The translations under genes and the position numbers were made by a program. This document shows, piece by piece, positions 48,290 through 55,220 of a stretch of 64,000 nt of DNA (positions are counted from its first letter, which is position 1; every line of letters begins with the position of its first letter). This DNA comes from Arthrobacter saudimassiliensis. Lineage in GTDB: Bacteria > Actinomycetota > Actinomycetes > Actinomycetales > Micrococcaceae. Below the pieces are notes generated by a model, which searched no databases, was not told the DNA's origin, and worked only from the letters and a program-made list of their open reading frames with translations. The stretch spans positions 1-64,000 of the forward strand of contig LN483071.1 of assembly GCA_900016675.1 (NCBI GenBank). Reading direction: 5' to 3'.

Positions 48290-48310
48290 TTAAGGTCAGG
48301 CTGACTCTAA
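48290..48310. promoter_or_regulatory. Candidate NrtR operator
   Basis: A 21-bp imperfect palindrome with half-sites TTAAGGTCAG and CTGACTCTAA around a central G; 8 of 10 positions are symmetric. It overlaps TAGAGT (48304-48309, minus strand), a likely -10 box for nrtR, so binding would block transcription. The TTA...TCA...TGA...TAA layout is consistent with actinobacterial NrtR boxes as I recall them. Confidence 0.65.
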
Positions 48311-48382
48311 CTCATGCCGCGGCATTGCACCCGGATGTGACATGCCGGCCGACGCCCGGCGCCCGGCCGGCCCGTGCTCAGG

Positions 48383-48925
48383 TCAGCCGGCGCCGGGCCC
48401 GTCCGTGCCGGGAGAGGCGGCGCGGACGGCCCGGGCACCCCGGCCGCGCGGCGCGCCGTCGGCGGCCGCGGCATCCAGCAGCGGCAGGGTGCGGTGTTCG
48501 AAGTGGGTGTTCAGCACGATCACCGAGGACGAACGCATGATGGTTCCGGTGGCGACGATCGAGTCCAGCACCCGCTGCAGATCGGAGTTGGACCGGGCCG
48601 CCACCCGCGCCAGCAGGTCGCTCTCCCCCGAGACCGTGTGCACTTCCTGGATCTCCGGGATCTGCTCCAGCGCCTGCACCACTGCGGAGTGGCCCCGGTT
48701 CTGGGCAATGGTGAGCGAACAGTAGGCCACGACGTCGTACCCGAGGGCGGCGGGATCGATCCTGGGACCCCAGCCGGCGATCACGCCGTCGCGCTGCATC
48801 CGGTCCAGGCGGGCCTGCACCGTGGCCCGGGCGACGCCGAGCACCCGGCTCGCCTCGAGCACCGACATCCGGGGGTCGTCGGTGAACAGGCGCACCAGGC
48901 GGGCATCGAGGGTATCTACGGTCAT
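48383..48925 (-). CDS. Lrp/AsnC-family transcriptional regulator
   Basis: A 180-residue regulator. The N-terminal helix-turn-helix (about 5-60, MTVDTLDARLVRLFTDDPRMSVLEASRVLGVARATVQARLDRM) precedes an AsnC-type ligand domain (about 75-150, VVAYCSLTIAQNRG, VHTVSGESDLLARV). The tail is Arg/Ala/Gly-rich. AGGAGG lies upstream of the ATG at 48925. It is divergent from a 2-oxoacid dehydrogenase operon, the same arrangement as BkdR-type Lrp proteins that answer branched-chain amino acids; ligand and target here are inferred. Confidence 0.92.
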   Translation of the reverse strand: MTVDTLDARLVRLFTDDPRMSVLEASRVLGVARATVQARLDRMQRDGVIAGWGPRIDPAALGYDVVAYCSLTIAQNRGHSAVVQALEQIPEIQEVHTVSGESDLLARVAARSNSDLQRVLDSIVATGTIMRSSSVIVLNTHFEHRTLPLLDAAAADGAPRGRGARAVRAASPGTDGPGAG

Positions 48926-48963
48926 GGCGGGCCTCCTGCAGTTTCGGCATGTCTCCCGCCAAC

Positions 48964-49011
48964 TGTACAGATTGCCTAGCTTGGACCGCACAGTGCGGCA
49001 CGATCTGTACA
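48964..49011. promoter_or_regulatory. Candidate Lrp operator region in the divergent promoter
   Basis: TGTACAGAT (48964-48972) and its exact reverse complement ATCTGTACA (49003-49011) flank CCGCACAGTGCGG (48986-48998), itself a palindrome. Such repeated half-sites at helical spacing suit Lrp-type proteins. TAGGCA on the minus strand (near 48972-48977) could be the -10 of the regulator gene, so sites and promoter overlap. Confidence 0.5.
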
Positions 49012-49073
49012 CGCTGCTCAGGGTTTCCGCACCGCTTTGCTCAGTGACGCCAGCCACAGCTATGTTGACGCCC

Positions 49074-50096
49074 ATGGACCTAAACACCACGAGCATCCCG
49101 GCGCTGACCGCGGACGAGCTGCGCCGGCTGTACCGGCTGCTCGCGGCGGTGCGCGAACTCGATGTCGCCGCCGTCGCCTGGCAGCGCCAGGGCATCATTC
49201 CCGGCTACGCCCCGGAACTGGGGCAGGAGGCCGCGCAGGTCGGCAGCGCGTTCGCCGTCGACACCACCCGCGACTTCGTCTTCCCCACCTACCGTGAAAT
49301 GGGCGTCGCCCTGGCCATGGGCGTGGACATGGTGGAGTACATGTCCACGCACAAGGCCTCCTGGCACGGCGGCCTCTACAACCCGGTCGAGACCCGGCTG
49401 GCCCCGATCCAGGCTGTGGTCGGCGGCTCGGTGCTGCACGCCGTCGGCTGGGCGCACGCCCAGCGCCTGGACGGTGCCGACGGCGCCGCGATCACCTACT
49501 TCGGCGACGGCGCCAGCTCCCAGGGCGACGTGCACGAAGCCATGAACTTTGCCGGCGTGCTCAAGGCCCCGGTGGTCTTCTTCGTGCAGAACAACGGCTG
49601 GGCGATCTCCCTGCCCACCGAGTCGCAGGTGGCCGGCGGCCGCGTCGCCGCCCGGGCCGCCGGCTACGGCATGCCCGGCATCACCGTCGACGGCAACGAC
49701 GTCGCCGCCGTCGTGCAGGCCACGCGCGCCGCCCTGGCGCACGCCCGCTCGGGCGCGGGCCCGGTCCTCATCGAGGCCATGACCTACCGCCGCGGCCCGC
49801 ATTCAACCTCCGACGATCCCGGCCGCTATCGCAGCCTCGACGAGGAGCGGCGCGACGGCGGCACCGACCCGCTGGAGCTGCTGGCCTCCCGCCTGCTCTC
49901 CGAGGGCATCGCCGACCAGCAGTTCCTGGACGAGGCCCGTGCCGCCGGAGCCGCCGCGGCGGACCGCGTCCGGGAGGGCGTCATGGCGCTGGGACCGCGC
50001 CCCGGCAGCGAGCTGTTCGAGTTCGTCTTCCAGGAACCCACCGAAGCACTTCAGGCCCAGGCCCGCGCCTGGCGAGAGGAGTCCGAGCATGTCTGA
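49074..50096 (+). CDS. 2-oxoacid dehydrogenase E1 component, alpha subunit
   Basis: A 340-residue ThDP-dependent E1 alpha subunit of a pyruvate or branched-chain 2-oxoacid dehydrogenase. IPGYAPELGQEAAQVGSAFAV, FPTYREMGVALAMG, the ThDP motif GDGASSQGDVHEAMNFAGVLKAPVVFFVQNN, and the phosphorylation-loop-like TYRRGPHSTSDDPGRYRS are typical. TATGTT lies 7 nt before the ATG at 49074, so the mRNA may be leaderless; an in-frame ATG 12 nt earlier sits inside that box. Overlaps E1 beta by 8 nt. The divergent Lrp gene favours a branched-chain role, but pyruvate cannot be excluded. Confidence 0.93.
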   Translation: MDLNTTSIPALTADELRRLYRLLAAVRELDVAAVAWQRQGIIPGYAPELGQEAAQVGSAFAVDTTRDFVFPTYREMGVALAMGVDMVEYMSTHKASWHGGLYNPVETRLAPIQAVVGGSVLHAVGWAHAQRLDGADGAAITYFGDGASSQGDVHEAMNFAGVLKAPVVFFVQNNGWAISLPTESQVAGGRVAARAAGYGMPGITVDGNDVAAVVQATRAALAHARSGAGPVLIEAMTYRRGPHSTSDDPGRYRSLDEERRDGGTDPLELLASRLLSEGIADQQFLDEARAAGAAAADRVREGVMALGPRPGSELFEFVFQEPTEALQAQARAWREESEHV

Positions 50097-51195
50097 GCAG
50101 CTGAGCACCGCCCCCGGCGCATCGGACCTCGCCGCCGCACAGGCCAACACCGAGGCCGCGGCCGCCCAGGAGCAGTCCGTGGACGCCGTCGCCCCCGCCG
50201 GCACCGGCCCGCGTACCGAGACCCTGTCGATGCAGCAGGCCCTGAACCGGGCATTGGCCGAAATCCTGGAGGCCAACCCCAAGGCCGCCGTCCTCGGCGA
50301 GGACGTCGGCCGGCTCGGCGGCGTCTTCCGCATCACCGACGGACTGCAGCAGCGCTTCGGCGCCGACCGGGTCTTCGACACCCCGCTGGCGGAGTCCGGC
50401 ATCCTGGGCCTGTCCGTCGGCATGGCGATGGCCGGCTGGCACCCCATCCCCGAGGTGCAGTTCGACGGCTTCGCCTATCCGGCGGTCAACCAGATCATCA
50501 CCCAGGTCGCGCGGATGAACTACCGCAGCCGCGGAACCCTGCCGATGCCGATCACCCTGCGGGTGCCCAGCTTCGGCGGCATCCGGGCCCCCGAGCACCA
50601 CGGCGAGTCGCTGGAGGCGCTCTTCGCGCACGTGCCCGGGCTCAAGGTCGTCTCGCCGTCCAGCCCGCACGAGGCCTACCACCTGCTCAAGTACGCCGGC
50701 ACCCGCCCGGACCCGGTGGTCTTCATGGAGCCGAAGTCCCGGTACTGGCAGAAGGCCGAGGTGGACCTGGCCGACGGCGGCTCGCCGCTGGGTTCGAAGG
50801 TGGTCCGCCCGGGCCGGCACGTGACCCTCATTGCCTGGGGCGCCATGGTGGCCCGCTGCCTGCAGGTGGCCGAGCTGGCCGCCGAGGACGGCATCGAGGT
50901 CGAGGTCCTGGACCTGCGCTGGCTCAAGCCGATCGACGCCGCCGGGCTGGCCGCGTCGGTGTCCCGGACCCGCCGCGCCGTCGTCGTGCATGAGGCGCCG
51001 CTGACCTCCGGGCTGGGCGCCGAGGTGGCCGCGCTGGTGACCCGGCACTGCTTCGACACGCTCAAGGCGCCCGTTGAGCGGGTCACCGGATTCGACGTAC
51101 CGTATCCCTCGGGTGACCTCGAAGACGAATACATCCCGAACATTGACCGGATCCTTTTCGGAATCCAGCGAGTATTGGAGTACCGCCGTGGCTGA
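50089..51195 (+). CDS. 2-oxoacid dehydrogenase E1 component, beta subunit
   Basis: A 368-residue transketolase-like E1 beta subunit. AVLGEDVGRLGGVFRITDGL, RVFDTPLAESGILGLSVGMAM, PIPEVQFDGFAYPAVNQI, and VVVHEAPLTSGLGAEVAALV match the family. The first ~40 residues are Ala/Gln-rich and extra. It overlaps both neighbours by 8 nt (E1 alpha stop and the lipoyl protein's GTG), so the three are tightly coupled. Confidence 0.94.
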   Translation: MSEQLSTAPGASDLAAAQANTEAAAAQEQSVDAVAPAGTGPRTETLSMQQALNRALAEILEANPKAAVLGEDVGRLGGVFRITDGLQQRFGADRVFDTPLAESGILGLSVGMAMAGWHPIPEVQFDGFAYPAVNQIITQVARMNYRSRGTLPMPITLRVPSFGGIRAPEHHGESLEALFAHVPGLKVVSPSSPHEAYHLLKYAGTRPDPVVFMEPKSRYWQKAEVDLADGGSPLGSKVVRPGRHVTLIAWGAMVARCLQVAELAAEDGIEVEVLDLRWLKPIDAAGLAASVSRTRRAVVVHEAPLTSGLGAEVAALVTRHCFDTLKAPVERVTGFDVPYPSGDLEDEYIPNIDRILFGIQRVLEYRRG

Positions 51196-51520
51196 AATCC
51201 CCTTTCCCCTGCCCGATCTCGGTGAGGGCCTGATCGAGGCCACCGTCCTGGAGTGGCTGGTCGCCGTGGGCGACCAGGTGGAGCGCAACCAGCCGCTGGT
51301 CGAGGTGGAGACCACCAAGTCCGCACTGGAACTGCCCTCACCGCAGGCCGGCCGGGTGGCCCGCATCTACGGCGAGCCGGGCGAGAAGATCAACGTCGGC
51401 GAGCCGCTCATCGTGTTCGAGGTCCCCGACGACACGGCCGGCATCGTCGGCACCGTGCCGCAGGAGGGCCCGGCCCGCCGCCGGGTGCGCCTGTCCGCCG
51501 TCGATCTGGACGAGGACTGA
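51188..51520 (+). CDS. Stand-alone lipoyl-domain protein (E2 without catalytic domain)
   Basis: A 110-residue protein that contains only one biotinyl/lipoyl domain: FPLPDLGEGLIEATVLEWLV starts it and the lipoylated lysine is K44 in VEVETTKSALELPSP. After the domain the chain stops with an Arg-rich tail (ARRRVRLSAVDLDED); there is no peripheral-subunit-binding domain and no ~230-residue acyltransferase domain. It occupies the usual E2 position after E1 alpha/beta. GTG at 51188 overlaps the E1 beta stop by 8 nt. Either a carrier acting with an E2 core encoded elsewhere, or one half of a split AcoC-like E2 (see the next gene). Confidence 0.88.
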   Translation: MAEIPFPLPDLGEGLIEATVLEWLVAVGDQVERNQPLVEVETTKSALELPSPQAGRVARIYGEPGEKINVGEPLIVFEVPDDTAGIVGTVPQEGPARRRVRLSAVDLDED

Positions 51521-51522
51521 GC

Positions 51523-52323
51523 GTGGGCGTCGAAGCCCACCTGGTCGAGGGCACCGCTCCCCGGCTGTTCAGTGAGACCCATGCGCCCGACGGCGCCGCC
51601 GCCGTCGGGCGCCCGGTCCTGCTGCTGCACGGGTTCGCCTCCTCGACGAAGCTGAACTGGGAGGATTCGGGCTGGATCGCGGCGCTGACCGCGGCCGGGC
51701 GCACCGTCATCACGGTGGACCTGCCGGGCCACGGGCGCAGCCCGGCGCCCTCGGACCGGGAGGAGTACCGGCCCAGCCGGATCCGCGCCGAGCTGCTGCA
51801 GCTGCTGCAGGACGCCGGCGCGGCTCCGCTGGCCGCGGACGACCCGGACTCCGGCGTCGACATCGTGGGCTACTCGCTGGGCTCCCGGCTGGCCTGGGAA
51901 TTCGGCGCGACCCAGCCCGAGCTGGTCCGCCGCATGGTGCTCGGCGGGCCCGGCAGCGGAGACCCGCTGGCGGAGTTCGACCTCGACGGCGCGCGCCGCG
52001 AACTGGCCGGCGGCGAGCCGGTGAGCGATCCGCGCACCGCGGAGCTGCTCAGGATGGCGCAGCTCGCCCCGGGGAACGACATCGCCGCCCTGCTGCAGAT
52101 GGTGGAGGCGATCAAGGCCGAGCCGTTCACCCCGTCCGCGCTCGTGCCGTCGATGCCCCTGCTCCTGGTCGCCGGCGAGCGGGACGACCTGGCCGCCTCC
52201 GCTCCGGAGCTGGTGGAGCTCAGCGGACAGGCGGAGCTGCTCACGCTGCCCGCCAGGATCCACACCAACGCGGTGACCTCCCGCGCCTTCAAGTCCGCCG
52301 CCACGGCGTTCCTGGCCGGATAG
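51523..52323 (+). CDS. Alpha/beta hydrolase
   Basis: A 266-residue alpha/beta-hydrolase-fold protein. PVLLLHGFASS forms the oxyanion-hole region, the nucleophile S118 is in VGYSLGSRLAW, the acid is probably in LLVAGERDDLA, and the histidine in ARIHTNAVTS near the end. The GTG at 51523 is 2 nt after the lipoyl-protein stop, with GAGG upstream. Acetoin dehydrogenase E2 (AcoC) is a lipoyl domain fused to this fold with about 370 residues, and the two adjacent genes here add up to 376; the fold could alternatively be an unrelated esterase/thioesterase. Confidence 0.88.
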   Translation: MGVEAHLVEGTAPRLFSETHAPDGAAAVGRPVLLLHGFASSTKLNWEDSGWIAALTAAGRTVITVDLPGHGRSPAPSDREEYRPSRIRAELLQLLQDAGAAPLAADDPDSGVDIVGYSLGSRLAWEFGATQPELVRRMVLGGPGSGDPLAEFDLDGARRELAGGEPVSDPRTAELLRMAQLAPGNDIAALLQMVEAIKAEPFTPSALVPSMPLLLVAGERDDLAASAPELVELSGQAELLTLPARIHTNAVTSRAFKSAATAFLAG

Positions 52324-52329
52324 ACGCCC

Positions 52330-52357
52330 TCCGCGGGGGCCGCACGGCCCCCGCGGA
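52330..52357 (+). terminator. Terminator of the 2-oxoacid dehydrogenase operon
   Basis: TCCGCGGGGGCCG and CGGCCCCCGCGGA are perfect 13-bp arms (in practice a 12-bp stem with a 4-nt loop), 6 nt after the hydrolase stop. Confidence 0.7.
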
Positions 52358-52395
52358 CGCGCCGATTATCTCGTTTTGGCTACGGCTTATCCGCA

Positions 52396-52419
52396 TTGTC
52401 TAAATAACTAGAAAGACAA
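52396..52419. promoter_or_regulatory. A+T-rich inverted repeat upstream of the kinase gene
   Basis: TTGTCT (52396-52401) and AGACAA (52414-52419) flank a 12-nt A+T-rich centre; TTGTCT could be a -35 and TAGGAT (52422-52427) a -10, with 20-nt spacing. The A+T-rich patch stands out in this genome. Confidence 0.4.
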
Positions 52420-52505
52420 GATAGGATGGTCAAGGCGGGTTCCTGTGGAGAAATATTCCTCAGCCTGCTGATGAATGTGTTTGATGACCCTCGAGGAGGA
52501 CACCC

Positions 52506-53450
52506 GTGGATGTACTCCTGGGGCAGCGGTACCGGACCGTTGAGCTGATTGGTTCCGGCGGAGCGGCCGCTGTCTACCGCGCGGTGGACGAAAACCTCGG
52601 GCGTGAAGTGGCGGTGAAGCTGTTCCAGCCCAGCGCCGTCGGCGATGACGAACAGCGCCGCCAGCAGACGGAGACCTCCCTGCTGGCCACCCTCAACCAT
52701 CCTGGCCTGGTGACGCTGCTCGACGCCGGCGTGTACCACGACGAGACGGGCCGCGGCTCCAGCTACCTCGTGATGGAGCTTGTCGACGGGCCGGACCTGC
52801 GCCGGCGCCTGAAGAACGGCCCGCTGCCGGCCCTGACCACCGCCACGCTGGGCGCCGATCTCGCGGACGCGCTGAACTACGTGCACACCAACGGCGTCAT
52901 CCACCGGGACGTGAAGCCGGCCAACATCCTCCTCTTTCCGCAGTCGGACCAGGACACCCGGCTCTACCCGCGCCTGACCGACTTCGGCATTGCCCGGCTG
53001 ATCGAAGCCACGGTGGCCACCGCACACGGAGCGACCATCGGCACGGCCAGCTACCTCAGCCCGGAGCAGGCCTCCGGAGGCGAGGTCACCCCGCGCTCCG
53101 ACATCTACTCCCTGGGCCTGGTGCTGCTGGAATGCCTGACCGGAGAAAAGGCCTTCCCCGGGCCGATCGTTGAATCCGCGGTGGCCCGGCTGCTGCGCGA
53201 TCCCGAGATTCCCGCGTACATCGGGCCGGAATGGCGGGAGGTGCTGCGGGCGATGACGTCCCGGCGCGTCGGGGAGCGCCCGGAGGCCCATGAAGCGGCG
53301 GTTGCCCTGCGGTCGCTGGCGGTTGAACCCGAGCAGTCCCTCCCGGAGCCCCCGGCTGCCGGGCCGGCGCCCGAAGACCAGGTCACCGGAGGCATCACCA
53401 CCGGAAACATCTACATTCCGCAGCCGCCGGACCACGCGCCGTCCCTCTGA
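52506..53450 (+). CDS. Serine/threonine protein kinase, soluble
   Basis: A 314-residue Hanks-type kinase. The glycine loop IGSGGAAAVYRA, the ATP lysine K38 (VAVKLF), the catalytic D135 in HRDVKPANILL, D159 in TDFGIARL, and the activation segment GTASYLSPEQ are all intact, so it should be active. Unlike PknA/PknB it has no membrane segment or PASTA domains; after the kinase domain (about 1-265) there is a short acidic/Pro-rich tail ending in GNIYIPQPPDHAPSL. GTG start with GAGGAGGAC upstream. Substrates are unknown. Confidence 0.93.
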   Translation: MDVLLGQRYRTVELIGSGGAAAVYRAVDENLGREVAVKLFQPSAVGDDEQRRQQTETSLLATLNHPGLVTLLDAGVYHDETGRGSSYLVMELVDGPDLRRRLKNGPLPALTTATLGADLADALNYVHTNGVIHRDVKPANILLFPQSDQDTRLYPRLTDFGIARLIEATVATAHGATIGTASYLSPEQASGGEVTPRSDIYSLGLVLLECLTGEKAFPGPIVESAVARLLRDPEIPAYIGPEWREVLRAMTSRRVGERPEAHEAAVALRSLAVEPEQSLPEPPAAGPAPEDQVTGGITTGNIYIPQPPDHAPSL

Positions 53451-53481
53451 GCAGCGCCGCCGGCTGAACGTTCGCATGTGA

Positions 53482-53526
53482 AGACGAGGAAGGCCCCCGG
53501 GAACATCCCGGGGGCCTTCCTCGTCT
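53482..53526. terminator. Bidirectional terminator after the kinase gene
   Basis: A perfect 21-bp inverted repeat (left arm 53482-53502, right arm 53506-53526) around ACA, between the kinase gene and the convergent small gene. Confidence 0.85.
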
Positions 53527-53538
53527 GTACCTGACCGG

Positions 53539-53691
53539 CTAGCTGTCGCCCTGGTCCTCGGCGGCTTCGGGGTCCTCCTCCGGCTCGAAGCTCGTGGGCT
53601 CATCCGTCGCGGCGGCGCCGACGCCGTCTTCCTGCGCGGGGATGGTGCCTTCGGGGCCGGCCCCGCCGTTTTCCTTCTGGGATTCGCTCAT
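53539..53691 (-). CDS. Small acidic hypothetical protein, 50 residues
   Basis: A 50-residue reading frame from ATG 53691 (MSESQKENGG) to TAG, with AAGGAGC at ideal spacing. It is very acidic and Glu/Asp/Pro-rich (FEPEEDPEAAEDQGDS at the C-terminus), has no membrane segment or cysteine, and is probably disordered. The terminator at 53482-53526 lies just downstream. I recognise no family; the ribosome binding site and isolated position argue that it is a real gene. Confidence 0.65.
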   Translation of the reverse strand: MSESQKENGGAGPEGTIPAQEDGVGAAATDEPTSFEPEEDPEAAEDQGDS

Positions 53692-53830
53692 CGGTGCTCC
53701 TTGTTCCGGTTCCGCAGGCGGATATGGCTCCCACCTGCGCTTTCATCGATACTAAGCCACCTTCCGGTCCGCGGCCAGAGCCTGCCGGAAGCATGACGGC
53801 CGGCCAACCTGCATGCCCGCCCGGAGCGTT

Positions 53831-55147
53831 TCAGGAGCGGGCGGTCCGGCGGAGGACGAGGTGGGCGGCGAGGCTGAGCAGGAGCATGGCCGTGGCCGCC
53901 CCGGCGGGCACCAGCAGCGAGGCGCCGTGCCCGTGGGCCTCGGCGAGCGGTCCGGCCAGCGCGGACCCCAGCGCGGTGCCGGCGACGGTGCCGCTGGCCA
54001 GCAGCGTCATGACCGTTCCCACCAGGTGGCGGGGGGCGACGACGGAGCCCACGGCGAAGATGCTCACCATCGTCGGGCCGACCGGGATGCCGAGCACGAA
54101 GAGCGCCACCACCATGGTGGGGACATCGGCGGGCAGCAGGACGAGCCAGACCAGGGCGAACATTCCGGCGGAGGACAGCAGCCAGCGGGCCACCGGGCCG
54201 ATGCGGGCCGGCCAGTACGCGACGGACAGTGCCGCCGCCGCCGAACTGAGCCCCATCACGGCGTAGAGCAGCCCGGCGGCGGAGGTCATGCCGAAGCTTC
54301 CGCTGAACGCGGTGAGGCTGGTCTGCATGGACCCGAAGAACGTGCCGATGGCCAGCATGCCCAGCACGGGCACGGCGACCGTGGCGCCGGTGCGCAGGGA
54401 GAGCGGAGCCGGCGCGGCCTTCCCGCTTCGGCCGGCGTTGACGACGCCGGCGGTGGGGTGCAGGGCGAAGGCGGTAACCATGGAGGCGGTCAGCAGGGCC
54501 GCCAGGGCCAGGGGCAGCCAGGGGGCGACGACGGAGGCAAGCAGCCCGACCAGCGCCGGTCCGAGCACGAAGGTCAGTTCGTCGGCGGTGCCCTCGTAGG
54601 ACAGCGCGGTGTCCAGGTCCTGCGCCGATCCCCGGCGGGAGGTCAGGGCCATCCAGCGGACCCGGGCCATCGGTCCCACCTGCGGGGTGGAGGCACCCAT
54701 CAGCAGGCAGGCGGCCAGCACGGCCCAGGGAGCGGTGTCCGGCTCAAGCGCCGCGGCGCCCAGCAGGGTGGCGGCGATGGCCAGCGGGTTCAGGACGGCG
54801 GTGGTGAGCAGGACGCCGCGCTGGCCCAGGCGGTCGGCCAGGAAGCCGACGACGGGGGCGCCGATCGCCGAGCCGATGCCTACCGCTCCGGCTGCGAAAC
54901 CGCCGGTGGCGTAGGAGCCGCTGGCCGCTGTGACAAGGGTCAGGGCACCCACGGTGAGCATGGCCAGGGGCAGCCGGGCGAGGAAGGCGATGGTGAAGAA
55001 GCTGCCGCCGGCCAGGCGGCGGATCCGGCCGAACCGGCTGCCGGCAAGGTCCGGCGTGTCGGTGTCGGCAACACCCGCTCCGGAGTGGTCCCGGGGGGAT
55101 TCGGTGGGGACATCGGATGAGGCTGAAGATGAAGTGCGGATACTCAT
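53831..55147 (-). CDS. MFS transporter
   Basis: A 438-residue major facilitator with about 12 TM segments. After a ~45-residue soluble N-terminus, TM1-TM2 read SFFTIAFLARLPLAMLTVGALTLV, and the loop GFLADRLGQRGVLLTTAV is the MFS A-like motif. TM segments continue through LLVPAGAATAMLLLSLAAHL. The sequence resembles the YbhF/SetA-like or drug-efflux MFS groups without allowing a substrate call. The start is near AAGGT, a weak ribosome binding site. Confidence 0.88.
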   Translation of the reverse strand: MSIRTSSSASSDVPTESPRDHSGAGVADTDTPDLAGSRFGRIRRLAGGSFFTIAFLARLPLAMLTVGALTLVTAASGSYATGGFAAGAVGIGSAIGAPVVGFLADRLGQRGVLLTTAVLNPLAIAATLLGAAALEPDTAPWAVLAACLLMGASTPQVGPMARVRWMALTSRRGSAQDLDTALSYEGTADELTFVLGPALVGLLASVVAPWLPLALAALLTASMVTAFALHPTAGVVNAGRSGKAAPAPLSLRTGATVAVPVLGMLAIGTFFGSMQTSLTAFSGSFGMTSAAGLLYAVMGLSSAAAALSVAYWPARIGPVARWLLSSAGMFALVWLVLLPADVPTMVVALFVLGIPVGPTMVSIFAVGSVVAPRHLVGTVMTLLASGTVAGTALGSALAGPLAEAHGHGASLLVPAGAATAMLLLSLAAHLVLRRTARS

Positions 55148-55220
55148 TTGACCTTAGGCAGGAAAAATTGTGCGCATCGTCCCTCCTCCCGATGCGCCGG
55201 ACCCGGCTTTCCCCGCCATT

